Assembly: GCA_038258185.1 (NCBI GenBank)
Contig: JBBSQD010000135.1
Span: 1-16,533, forward strand
Reading direction: 5' to 3'
DNA: 16,533 bases
From: JAIOHN01 sp038258185
GTDB lineage: Bacteria > Chloroflexota > Anaerolineae > Aggregatilineales > Phototrophicaceae
Part shown: positions 6,754-13,755 of the stretch, piece after piece
How the letters are laid out: the number at the start of each line of letters is the position of its first letter
How positions within the stretch are numbered: position 1 is the first letter of the stretch
The notes under the pieces: model-generated
Seen by the model: the letters and a program-made list of their open reading frames with translations, nothing else
Told to the model about the DNA's origin: nothing
The model's database searches: none
Program-made: the position numbers and the translations under genes

Positions 6754-7151
6754 CAACCGACACGGTCTTGTCGGCGGAAATCATCAATCAGCTTGGCGGC
6801 ATCTTCGCTATTGGTCGCAAAAGCATAGATCATACGCGGGACAAAGACTTTCATAAACGTGATCGCCAGTATCCGCAGGAAAAAATCATCGAACACCACG
6901 ACATTCATGTTTTGCCCCTGAAAATTCTGAAGGCGTTCATAAGCGGGTTGACGGAAACGCGACATGATATCGGGTGGCATCAGGGTGCTTTCCTGAAAAT
7001 CAAGAATAAAGTCGACCGGTTCGTGCGCCGCTGCAATCCACTCGCCACAGGTTGACCAGGCTCTATCAAATTCCGACCATGACCATCGATCTGTAAATTT
7101 CCAGTAAATAACTGTTTGTGCTGGGTCATGCCAACTTATATCAACACCCAT
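6753..7151 (-). CDS. Small STAS / SpoIIAA-like protein of unknown function
   Basis: Protein of 132 aa without a signal peptide or clear membrane span. The pattern is a short strand (VIYWKFTDRWSWSEFDRAW), a helix, then VDFILDFQES, a proline turn, a long helix, MNVVVFDDFFLRIL, and a final helix with EDAAKLIDDFRRQ. This strand-helix order and the VDFILDF strand resemble small STAS or SEC14-like proteins that I associate with Chloroflexota; no function is known to me. It begins 12 nt after the aguB stop with GAGAGA near the ATG, and its stop overlaps the glycosylase start, so it is the middle of an operon. Confidence 0.6.
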   Translation of the reverse strand: MGVDISWHDPAQTVIYWKFTDRWSWSEFDRAWSTCGEWIAAAHEPVDFILDFQESTLMPPDIMSRFRQPAYERLQNFQGQNMNVVVFDDFFLRILAITFMKVFVPRMIYAFATNSEDAAKLIDDFRRQDRVG

Positions 7152-7163
7152 ACAATTTGTCTC

Positions 7164-8066
7164 TCAATCCTTTCGAGTTTTGTTTTCAGGTGCCTGCAAC
7201 CAGTCAGGGAGGTCACCGTTAAATGCCTGCATAATGGGTTGATAGGTGGCTGGGCGGCGTTGATGCAACAGCGGGAATAAGTCGCGCCAATGGGCGAGTG
7301 TGTCGGCATGGAGGTCAGCGATAATCACTTCAGTCGTATCCCGCCCGGCCTGCGCCAGAATTTTCCCAGTGGGGTCACAGATGAAACTGCTGCCATAAAA
7401 ACGCACGCCGTTTTCTTCACCTACGCGGTTGGCCGCGCCGATAAAGACGCCGTTGGCAATGGCATGACCGCGCATCACCGTCTGCCACGCGTTCTGCGAG
7501 TCAAAATCAGGGTCAGTCGGCTCCGAGCCAATAGCAGTAGGATAAAAAATCAACTCCGCGCCGTTGAGCGCATAAATCCGCGCCAGTTCCGGGAACCATT
7601 GATCGTAACAGGTGGGTGCGGCCAGCTTGAGACTGCCCAGGTCATGCACCGGATAATCCACGCCACCACCGAAAAAATCTGTCTCGTGGTAACCGACACC
7701 CGACGGAATATGCACTTTGCGCGTATAGGCTTTGAGCGTGCCATCGTCGCCGTAAATGGTCGCGGTGTCGTACAGTTGATTATCAGCGGCCTGTTCAAAG
7801 ATGCTGGCGATAATCGTCACGCGGTGCTGACGGGCCAGTTCACCGAAAAATTGTGCGGCTGGGCCGGTTTCAAGGTCTTCCGCCCAGCCGAAACCCGCTT
7901 CATCGCGTGTGCCGGGGAAGTAAGGCGATAGTGAGAATTCCGGCAGGCCAATCAGAGTCGCCCCGTCCCCCACAGCCCGTGCGGTCAAATCCCGATAGGT
8001 ATTCTGCATGGGCTCACGCGAATCCGGCCACGCCAACTGCACCAATGCTAATCGTACAGTCTCCAT
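7164..8066 (-). CDS. aguB: N-carbamoylputrescine amidase (nitrilase superfamily)
   Basis: Cytosolic amidase of 300 aa that hydrolyses N-carbamoylputrescine to putrescine, CO2 and ammonia, the last step of the agmatine route. The nitrilase triad is clear: Glu43 (GLPEFSLSPYF), Lys117 (RKVHIPSGVGYHE) and Cys153 (APTCYDQWFPE). The CYDQWFPE signature and a following FYPTAIGSEP segment are typical of N-carbamoylputrescine amidases rather than other nitrilases. Length matches the family. The start has AAGGA about 9 nt upstream. The agmatine deiminase gene ends 74 nt before it on the same strand, which strongly supports the assignment, since the two enzymes act in sequence. Confidence 0.93.
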   Translation of the reverse strand: METVRLALVQLAWPDSREPMQNTYRDLTARAVGDGATLIGLPEFSLSPYFPGTRDEAGFGWAEDLETGPAAQFFGELARQHRVTIIASIFEQAADNQLYDTATIYGDDGTLKAYTRKVHIPSGVGYHETDFFGGGVDYPVHDLGSLKLAAPTCYDQWFPELARIYALNGAELIFYPTAIGSEPTDPDFDSQNAWQTVMRGHAIANGVFIGAANRVGEENGVRFYGSSFICDPTGKILAQAGRDTTEVIIADLHADTLAHWRDLFPLLHQRRPATYQPIMQAFNGDLPDWLQAPENKTRKD

Positions 8067-8140
8067 CAGCAGTTATCCTTTAATGCAGCACATATGAGAA
8101 GCACCATAAATTGCAATCCTTACTCAAACCTTAAATTAAC

Positions 8141-9406
8141 TCACTTCTTACTGGCACTTGCACGGGGAACTTCTTTCGTCATACAGTGGACAGAGCCGCC
8201 ACCATTAATACCCACCCTGCAATTGATGGGGATAATCTCATGCTGAGGCATGGCCTGCTGGTAAATCTGCAAAGCCTGTTCATCGGTTTTTTCGCCATAG
8301 ACGGGCACCAGCACGCGGCCATTCACCGTCAGTGCATTGGTGTAACTGCGCCAGATAGAGAACAATCCCCAGTTAAAATACTGTGGTAAAGCGGGCAATT
8401 CCAGCACGTTATAGCGCTGACCGTGTGCGTTTTTCTCTTTGCGGAATAATTCGCCGGTGTGGCGCAGGCGCTCATTGTTGACGGAGTCGCCTGGTTCGGT
8501 GACCAGCACAGTTTGCGCGTCCGCCAGCTTGACCAGTAAATCGACATGGCCGGTTTCTTCTTCCAGCAAATGCGGCGTGATAATCAGTTTGTCAAAATCG
8601 AACACGGTGTGTAAGGCATTCAGCACATCATCCACCTGCATCCGCTGGTCACGGCGCTGGAACTCGTCGGACATAATCAGCGTGCCCTGTCCGTCTGACC
8701 AGATATTGCCGCCTTCAGTGTGCAGGGGAAGTTCACGCGCGGGTATTTCGTTGTGGGCTGCCCAGCGGCGTGGCATGGCGTTGTCCTGGGTTTGCGGGTA
8801 ATTGGGTAACGGATCATAAATGGCATGGACAGCCACCTGCTGACCATCCGCATCCAGCGCGACAAACGGGCCATAATCCCGCACCCAGATATCATCCGTC
8901 GGCAGGTAGAGGAAAAGCACTTTTTTCAGATCGGCTTTTCCGCGTTGTTCCAGAAACAGCCGGATCGCACTTGCGAAGGTCGGGCGAGCTACATTGATGG
9001 TGACCTCAGCCACCGGCGTAATGGCTTCCACCATCGAGGCGTGCAATTCCCACAACGGCGGATACAGCACCGGCCAACTGAGGATAATGCTTTCCATCGG
9101 CTCCCATTGCGCGGGCAGGCGCACCAGCGAGTCCGGTGTCTGCTGTGGGAGAATATCGCCGCGCGTCATCTCGACCGTAGCCGGATGATCGGTCAGGTAC
9201 TGACGGGCTTCAGCCTCGTCCATGCCATTCAGCAGTTTCCAGCGGGCCAGCATCTGCGCCATCTGCCGGGGGGTGGCTGGCGGTTGGCGATCCGCATCCA
9301 CCGGATAAAACCAGCGCAGAAACGGTGCAGTGATAAGCCCTAATGGGCCGGGTAAACGCCGCCGCCACAGGGGATAGGGGATATAGTTAAATCGCAACAT
9401 GCCCAT
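8141..9406 (-). CDS. aguA: Agmatine deiminase (agmatine iminohydrolase)
   Basis: Guanidino-group modifying enzyme of 421 aa that converts agmatine to N-carbamoylputrescine plus ammonia. The core begins at LPAQWEPMESIILSWP (residues 97-112). Family motifs follow: WVRDYGPF (174-181), TEGGNIWSDG (230-239), EEETGHVDLL with His287 and Asp289, and GGGSVHCMT with the nucleophile Cys408. Known enzymes start their core almost at residue 1 and are about 350 aa; this one has about 95 additional N-terminal residues, with a basic hydrophobic start (YPLWRRRLPG) and a predicted helical stretch. The ATG at 9406 has AGGT about 9 nt upstream; an ATG at 9400 is equally possible. The gene is divergent from priA and heads the leftward cluster. 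Confidence 0.93.
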   Translation of the reverse strand: MGMLRFNYIPYPLWRRRLPGPLGLITAPFLRWFYPVDADRQPPATPRQMAQMLARWKLLNGMDEAEARQYLTDHPATVEMTRGDILPQQTPDSLVRLPAQWEPMESIILSWPVLYPPLWELHASMVEAITPVAEVTINVARPTFASAIRLFLEQRGKADLKKVLFLYLPTDDIWVRDYGPFVALDADGQQVAVHAIYDPLPNYPQTQDNAMPRRWAAHNEIPARELPLHTEGGNIWSDGQGTLIMSDEFQRRDQRMQVDDVLNALHTVFDFDKLIITPHLLEEETGHVDLLVKLADAQTVLVTEPGDSVNNERLRHTGELFRKEKNAHGQRYNVLELPALPQYFNWGLFSIWRSYTNALTVNGRVLVPVYGEKTDEQALQIYQQAMPQHEIIPINCRVGINGGGSVHCMTKEVPRASASKK

Positions 9407-9432
9407 GATTCACAACCTGTTTTCCAGCCAAC

Positions 9433-9438
9433 ATTATA
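9433..9438 (-). promoter_or_regulatory. -10 box for aguA
   Basis: A perfect TATAAT on the minus strand lies 26 nt before the aguA ATG, giving a leader of about 20 nt. The -35 region is not convincing. The site is inside the palindrome ATTATAAT (9433-9440), so a -10 also exists on the other strand. Confidence 0.45.
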
Positions 9439-9573
9439 ATGGTTCATCATAATATTTCATCAGAAAAGATTCTAGTGTGCACATAAAATCCGCGGGTTCG
9501 CATACAGACAGCGCAGCATCAATCCCACATTAAATGATTAGCTTCACAGCTAGAACATCCGCTCGATGCCGAT

Positions 9574-9579
9574 TATAAT
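9574..9579 (+). promoter_or_regulatory. -10 box of priA, leaderless-type
   Basis: A perfect TATAAT ends 6 nt before the priA ATG at 9586, so transcription should start at or next to the start codon. The -35 at 9551-9556 (TAGAAC) is weak, 3 of 6. GAGG at 9581-9584 is too close to the ATG to serve as a normal ribosome site. Confidence 0.5.
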
Positions 9580-9585
9580 TGAGGT

Positions 9586-12500
9586 ATGTATGCAGAAATC
9601 GCCCTCAACGTGCCCGTACGGCGCACTTTCAATTATCATATTCCGCCCGATCTGGATGGCCTGATCGAACCCGGTCAACTGGTTCAGATCGCATTTGGTA
9701 CCGCCCAGCAGCATGGTATTGTCCTGCACCTGCTGGAAAAAAGCGATGTCCAGGCGACCAAACCGGTCAGCGCCCTGCTGGATGCGCGTCCGGTGCTCAA
9801 CGATGAGCAGCTCGCCCTCGCCTATTGGATGAGCGAATATTATCGGATGCCTATCGGCCTGTGTTTATGGCTGTTTCTGCCACCGGGGATTACTGGCAAG
9901 CGAGATTTACAGGTCGAGTTGCTGACTGAAGATATCGAAAAACCTGACCCGCTGGAAAAAGAACTCATAGCCCTGCTGAAACGGCGTGGAACATTGACCG
10001 GCCAGCAGTTAAATATCGCGCTCCCCGGTCAGGACTGGCGCGAAGCGGTGGATCGGCTGGCGAAAGCCGGAATCATTCACAAAGAAAATAAGCTGATGCC
10101 ACCCCGCGCCAAGCCCAAGCTGATCTGCACAGCGGCATTGGCGATCAACCCCAATCAGATTATGCATGTCGCCCGTCATCTGGGGCGGTCATCCAAACAG
10201 GCCGATTTGCTGGAAGTCATCGCGGCAATGCCGGATGATATGCCGACCGTCGAGCAGGTCCTGTCAATTGCTGAAACCAGCCGCGCCACGTTGAATCAAC
10301 TGGCTAAAAGTGGCCTCGTTATTCTGCACGAGCGCGATAACCGCGATGATCCGCAAACTCTCAGCCTGACGATTCCGCTGGAAGCCGTGGATGAAAATCT
10401 CATCACGCTGCGCAAAGGCGAGAAATTCCTGCACATTTTGCAGGTGTTAGCCCGCGAAAACGAACCGATTGACGTGAGCTGGCTGTATGCGCAGACCGAT
10501 GCCAAACTGGCTGACCTCAAGCGGTTGGAAGATGAAGGTCTGGTCATCCTCAGTGAAGAAGAATCGTGGCGGGACTCGCTGGCCCAGCGCGACTTTGTGC
10601 CGAGTGTCGCTCCGGCGCTGACGCCAGAGCAGCAGGTCGCCTGGCAACCGGTTGAGGCACGGCTCAAAGCGTGGGACTGGGGGCATATGCTACAAGTAGA
10701 CCCCCACCCAACCTCCCCCGCCAGCAGGGGAGGAGAAAATAATGCCGAGTCCCCGGTTCCCTCCCCGTTGACGGGGAGGGCCAGGGAGGGGTCTGGCAAA
10801 AAAGATAAGGAAACCTGGTCTTACTGGCGCACACCACCACACCTGTGGCGCAAGCTCAGCCCATTGGTGAAAGAGATGCGTCAGGCACCGACTCCAGCGG
10901 AAGAACGCCTTTGGCAGCAGCTTCGCCGAGAGCAAACGGGCTATAAATTCCGCCGCCAGCATGCGATTGATCGCTTCATAGTCGATTTCTACTGTGCAGA
11001 GAAAAACGTCATCATTGAGGTGGATGGCGACATTCATCAATATACAGCAGAAGAAGATGCCATTCGTCAGGAATTCCTGGAATTTCTCGGTCTGGTGATG
11101 CTGCGTTTCACCAACGAACAGGTCTTTGATCACATCGAAGCGGTGTTGGCACAGATTGCGGAATCTTTAGCCAGCATAGACCCCCACCCAACCTCCCCCG
11201 CCAGCAGGGGAGGAGAAAATAATGCCGAGTCCCCGGTTCCCTCCCCGTTGACCGAGGAGGGGCAATCCAACGTCTTTCTACTACATGGCGTGACGGGCAG
11301 TGGCAAGACGGAAATTTATTTACGGGCGATTGAACTTACACTGGCGCAGGGGCGGCAGGCGATGTTCCTGGTGCCGGAAATCGCGCTGACCGCGCAGACT
11401 ATCCGCCGTGTTGCGTCACGCTTTCCGGGACGATTGGCGGTGGTGCATGGTGCCTTGAGCGAAGGTGAACGGTATGACACGTGGCGGCGGGCGCGTGAAG
11501 GGCTGATTGATATTGTGGTGGGGCCACGCTCGGCACTCTTTACGCCGCTCCCGGATATTGGCCTGATTATCCTCGATGAGGAACATGATCAGAGTTATAA
11601 GCAGGGGCCGGGATTTAGCCAGCCGTATTATCATTCGCGCCAGGTGGCGGAAATTATGATGCGCCGCAATGATGGCCTGCTGATTCTGGGCAGCGCCACG
11701 CCGGATTTAGAATCGGCTTTTCGGGCGCGGCGCGGCGATATGCAATTGCTGGAAATGCCTAATCGCATCATGGGACATCGCAGCCGCATTCTGGAACTTT
11801 CCGAGCGCGAAGGCGTGGTCGCCCGTTATTATCCCGCCAGCGCGGAAGATGCGCTGATGATTGATCTGCCGCCCGTCGAAATTGTCGATATGCGCGCCGA
11901 ATTGAAACAGGGCAACACCAGCATGTTCAGCCATGCCCTGCATGTCAGCCTGGGACAGACTCTGCAACGGGATGAACAGGCGATGCTGTTCCTCAACCGG
12001 CGCGGCATGAATACGTTTGTGTTCTGCCGGGACTGCGGTTACATCGATGAATGTCCGCGCTGTGATGTGCCACTGACCTACCACCAATATGATGAAACGA
12101 TGCGCTGTCATCTGTGCGGTTATGTCGCCAAACCCAGACAGGTCTGCCCGGCATGCCAGTCGCGACGCATCAAATATTTCGGCGCGGGGACTCAGCATAT
12201 CGAGAAGGAGCTTAGAGCCCTCTTTCCTCATGCGCGGATTTTACGCTGGGATGCGGACACCGCCCGCAGCCCACGCGCGCACGATGAGATGCTGCAACAG
12301 TTCGTGAACCGTCAGGCGGATGTGCTCATCGGTACGCAGATGGTTGCTAAAGGACTGGATTTGCCGCTGGTGACGCTGGTCGGCGTGGTGAATGCCGATG
12401 TCGGTCTGGGTCTGCCGGACTTCCGCGCCGGGGAACGCAATTTTCAGCTTCTGACCCAGGTGTCCGGTCGGGCGGGGCGCGGTCTGCTGGGGGGCAAGGC

Positions 12501-12891
12501 TATTTTGCAGACTTATCAGCCTGATCATTATGTGATCCAGGCTGCCGCTCAACATGATTACAATGGCTTTTATGAGCAGGAAATTGCTTATCGGCGTGAA
12601 ATGGGGTATCCGCCGTTTCGTCGGCTGGTGCGCGTGGTCTTCCAGATGCCCAACGAAAGCAAAGCGCGTGCCGAGGCCGAACGCGCCGCAGGGCTGTTCC
12701 AGCGACGGATTGATCAGTTACAGCTCACCGACACGGAGATTATCGGCCCGGCGCCGTGTTTCTTCGCCAAGATCAATTACACGTATCGCTGGCATATTCT
12801 GCTGCGTGGGCCGGAACCGACTCTGGCGCTGGATGGCGTGGATATTCCTAAAGGCTGGTATGTCGATATTGATCCGGTTGATGTCCTGTGA
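9586..12891 (+). CDS. priA: Primosomal protein N' (PriA helicase) with in-frame DUF559 nuclease insertion
   Basis: Replication-restart 3'-5' DNA helicase, 1101 aa against about 730-810 in known PriA proteins. Residues 1-~105 match the 3'-end-binding domain (FNYHIPPDLDGLIEPGQLVQ). Residues ~120-350 look like winged-helix repeats. LTPEQQVAW (352-360) begins the helicase, but the Walker A GVTGSGKT is only at 568-575; DEEH is at 664-667, then GSATPDLES. Eight zinc cysteines are all present (814, 817, 823, 826, 841, 844, 854, 857). VAKGLDLP and the motif VI segment QVSGRAGRG are intact. Residues ~371-560 are foreign: a DUF559 domain between two identical repeat-encoded Pro/Ser-rich stretches. No intein splice residues are seen. 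All helicase motifs are intact, so a working protein is plausible, but this is inference. The start is fixed by the conserved N-terminus. Confidence 0.95.
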   Translation: MYAEIALNVPVRRTFNYHIPPDLDGLIEPGQLVQIAFGTAQQHGIVLHLLEKSDVQATKPVSALLDARPVLNDEQLALAYWMSEYYRMPIGLCLWLFLPPGITGKRDLQVELLTEDIEKPDPLEKELIALLKRRGTLTGQQLNIALPGQDWREAVDRLAKAGIIHKENKLMPPRAKPKLICTAALAINPNQIMHVARHLGRSSKQADLLEVIAAMPDDMPTVEQVLSIAETSRATLNQLAKSGLVILHERDNRDDPQTLSLTIPLEAVDENLITLRKGEKFLHILQVLARENEPIDVSWLYAQTDAKLADLKRLEDEGLVILSEEESWRDSLAQRDFVPSVAPALTPEQQVAWQPVEARLKAWDWGHMLQVDPHPTSPASRGGENNAESPVPSPLTGRAREGSGKKDKETWSYWRTPPHLWRKLSPLVKEMRQAPTPAEERLWQQLRREQTGYKFRRQHAIDRFIVDFYCAEKNVIIEVDGDIHQYTAEEDAIRQEFLEFLGLVMLRFTNEQVFDHIEAVLAQIAESLASIDPHPTSPASRGGENNAESPVPSPLTEEGQSNVFLLHGVTGSGKTEIYLRAIELTLAQGRQAMFLVPEIALTAQTIRRVASRFPGRLAVVHGALSEGERYDTWRRAREGLIDIVVGPRSALFTPLPDIGLIILDEEHDQSYKQGPGFSQPYYHSRQVAEIMMRRNDGLLILGSATPDLESAFRARRGDMQLLEMPNRIMGHRSRILELSEREGVVARYYPASAEDALMIDLPPVEIVDMRAELKQGNTSMFSHALHVSLGQTLQRDEQAMLFLNRRGMNTFVFCRDCGYIDECPRCDVPLTYHQYDETMRCHLCGYVAKPRQVCPACQSRRIKYFGAGTQHIEKELRALFPHARILRWDADTARSPRAHDEMLQQFVNRQADVLIGTQMVAKGLDLPLVTLVGVVNADVGLGLPDFRAGERNFQLLTQVSGRAGRGLLGGKAILQTYQPDHYVIQAAAQHDYNGFYEQEIAYRREMGYPPFRRLVRVVFQMPNESKARAEAERAAGLFQRRIDQLQLTDTEIIGPAPCFFAKINYTYRWHILLRGPEPTLALDGVDIPKGWYVDIDPVDVL
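10697..10772 (+). repeat. 76-bp direct repeat, copy 1
   Basis: Identical base for base to 11177-11252. It contains a 7-bp stem, CCTCCCC (10712-10718) with GGGGAGG (10727-10733). It also contains the left arm of a perfect 9-bp stem, CCCTCCCCG (10759-10767) with CGGGGAGGG (10772-10780) around a TTGA loop. In PriA it encodes a Pro/Ser/Gly-rich stretch, residues 372-396. Confidence 0.95.
10698..10794 (+). repeat. Full palindromic (MITE-like) element, about 97 bp
   Basis: The first repeat copy continues past the exact direct repeat to GGGGTCT (10788-10794), the inverse of the AGACCCC at its left end (10698-10704). The arms AGACCCC-CACCC and AGACCCC-TCCC (reverse complement of the right end) are nearly inverted copies, and CTCCCC blocks repeat inside. 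No clear target-site duplication is visible. Confidence 0.6.
10816..11175 (+). other. DUF559 (Vsr-like, PD-(D/E)XK fold) nuclease domain within PriA
   Basis: PriA residues 411-530. The domain is complete by comparison with stand-alone DUF559 proteins: a leading PPHLWRKLSPLVKEMRQAPT segment, Glu439/Glu440 in TPAEERLW, KFRRQH (454-459), RFIVDFYC with Asp467, VIIEVDGDIHQY with Glu478 and Asp480, and a final LVMLRFTNEQVFDHIEAVLAQI helix pair. The likely metal-binding acids Asp467 and Glu478 are intact, so the nuclease need not be dead. The biological role of DUF559 is unknown to me beyond the predicted endonuclease fold. Confidence 0.9.
11177..11252 (+). repeat. 76-bp direct repeat, copy 2
   Basis: Exact copy of 10697-10772. 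It encodes PriA residues 532-556 with the same peptide as copy 1. Beyond 11252 it diverges (CGAGGAGGGGCAA in place of the GGGGAGGG arm), so the long palindromic right arm is lost. The Walker A codons begin only 35 bp later. Confidence 0.95.
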
Positions 12892-12902
12892 CCGGAAATC
12901 CA

Positions 12903-12911
12903 TGCTACAAT
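12903..12911 (+). promoter_or_regulatory. Extended -10 promoter for the HNH-Doc cassette
   Basis: TGCTACAAT fits the extended -10 form TGnTATAAT with one mismatch. Transcription would start near 12918, giving a leader of about 20 nt. No -35 is seen at normal spacing. It lies in the 46-bp gap after priA, so the cassette can have its own promoter. Confidence 0.4.
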
Positions 12912-12937
12912 TCAGACATCAGCCTGGAGATACTGTA

Positions 12938-13309
12938 ATGAGCAAATTAGTACAGTTGGAAGTTCCCGAAGAGATTGAGCGTCTTGCCCGTGAAGTTGCG
13001 ACACATGAAGGCAGCAACGTCGAAAACGTCCTTAGATCATGGCTGGAATTCGCCAGTTCAAACATCCCCATCCAATTACTGCCTGATAACGAAGTTTTAA
13101 AGTTATGCGACTCGCAAATGACTTCATCAGAGCAGGATGAATTAGGGCAGCTTCTCTCCCAAAACAGTGAGGGGGAAGTATTATCACAGTCTGATCGCAT
13201 TCGGCTGGACGAACTGATGCAAATCTATCGCGGGGGAATGTTACGTAAGGCAGAAGCGCTAAAAGTGGCCGTGTTGCGTGGTCTGCGTCCTCCGCTTGAT
13301 ATAGCATAA
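12938..13309 (+). CDS. Antitoxin-like / DNA-binding-like partner of HNH nuclease
   Basis: Protein of 123 aa. The N-terminus (VQLEVPEEIERLAREVATHEGSNVENVLRSWLE) looks like a ribbon-helix-helix-type segment as found in small antitoxins. After residue 47 comes a block rich in charged helices (LLPDNEVLKLCDSQMTSSEQDELGQLL and further on RLDELMQIYRGGMLRKAEAL). I recall the same two-part protein encoded directly before an HNH nuclease gene in cyanobacteria and Chloroflexota. The function is unproven. The ATG at 12938 has GGAG at 12924-12927. The stop is 1 nt before the HNH ATG, so the two are surely co-translated. Confidence 0.65.
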   Translation: MSKLVQLEVPEEIERLAREVATHEGSNVENVLRSWLEFASSNIPIQLLPDNEVLKLCDSQMTSSEQDELGQLLSQNSEGEVLSQSDRIRLDELMQIYRGGMLRKAEALKVAVLRGLRPPLDIA

Positions 13310-13310
13310 A

Positions 13311-13742
13311 ATGCCGCGCAGCTCCATTCCAGCGGATATTGTTAAACGTGTGCGCCAAAGCGCCAAAAACCGCTGTGGATATTGTCTGAGTCCGCAACAA
13401 CTGGTAATGGCACGGCTTGAAATCGAACACATTATTCCACTCAGCAAAGGTGGAACTGACGATGAAAGCAATTTGTGGCTGGCATGCCCAATTTGCAACC
13501 GCTACAAAAGTGATAAGATCACGGGTATCGACCCTGTTACAGGTGAAAACTTCTCTTTATTCAACCCACGTACTCAGAATTGGTTTGAGCATTTTCGCTG
13601 GAGTGAAGATGGTTTGTCCATCATTGGGCAAACACCAACTGGGCGTGTTACCGTATTAGCGTTACATCTCAGCGATGATCCAGATGTATTAGTTGTCCGT
13701 CAGCATTGGGTTGTTGCCGGTTGGCATCCCCCGAAAGAATAA
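13311..13742 (+). CDS. HNH endonuclease
   Basis: Protein of 143 aa with a canonical HNH/treble-clef fold. The zinc cysteines are Cys22-x-x-Cys25 and Cys59-x-x-Cys62. The catalytic beta-alpha-metal elements are EIEHIIPLSKGG with His40, SNLWLACPICN with Asn54, and Asn63. The C-terminal half (NPRTQNWFEHFRW, then IIGQTPTGRVTVLALHL) is the tail common to the stand-alone HNH proteins paired with the preceding family. The pair could be a toxin-antitoxin or defence module, or a DNA-processing pair; the sequence does not decide. The ATG comes 1 nt after the previous stop, and the Doc gene begins 13 nt after this gene ends. Confidence 0.9.
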   Translation: MPRSSIPADIVKRVRQSAKNRCGYCLSPQQLVMARLEIEHIIPLSKGGTDDESNLWLACPICNRYKSDKITGIDPVTGENFSLFNPRTQNWFEHFRWSEDGLSIIGQTPTGRVTVLALHLSDDPDVLVVRQHWVVAGWHPPKE

Positions 13743-13755
13743 GTACAGGTTTTGT

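Larger units (their letters stand above)
10698..11263 (+). mobile_element. Candidate repeat-flanked DUF559 mobile element inside priA
   Basis: The block that separates the start of the PriA helicase domain from its Walker A motif consists of a GC-rich palindromic repeat, a nuclease domain, and a second repeat copy with an altered right end. Both repeat copies are in the same frame, 480 bp (160 codons) apart. The outer left end is AGACCCC. The right end of the second copy does not finish with the matching GGGGTCT, so its exact border (about 11255-11265) is uncertain. From memory, DUF559 genes in many genomes lie beside CCCTCCCC/GGGGAGGG repeats, which fits a mobile unit; no transposase is present. 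Confidence 0.6.

Noticed and set aside
10697..11252. CRISPR array from the two identical repeats
   Set aside because: Only two copies, 76 bp long, 404 bp apart, with a coding domain between them and no cas genes nearby.
10697..11263. Intein in PriA before the P-loop
   Set aside because: P-loops of helicases are common intein sites, but there is no Cys/Ser at the N-junction, no His-Asn plus Cys/Ser/Thr at the C-junction, and the nuclease is DUF559 rather than LAGLIDADG or HNH. The flanking exact direct repeats also do not fit an intein.
12554..12937. Upstream extension of the antitoxin-like protein into the end of priA
   Set aside because: It would overlap priA by over 300 bp and its sequence is the PriA tail read in a wrong frame; the ATG at 12938 has a ribosome site.
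13149..13180. Fic-inhibitory motif (S/T)xxxE(G/N) in the antitoxin-like protein (Ser74 to Gly79)
   Set aside because: The pattern is short and degenerate. As I recall, relatives of this protein keep the EG pair but not the Ser, in a region typical of the HNH-partner family, so the match is probably chance.
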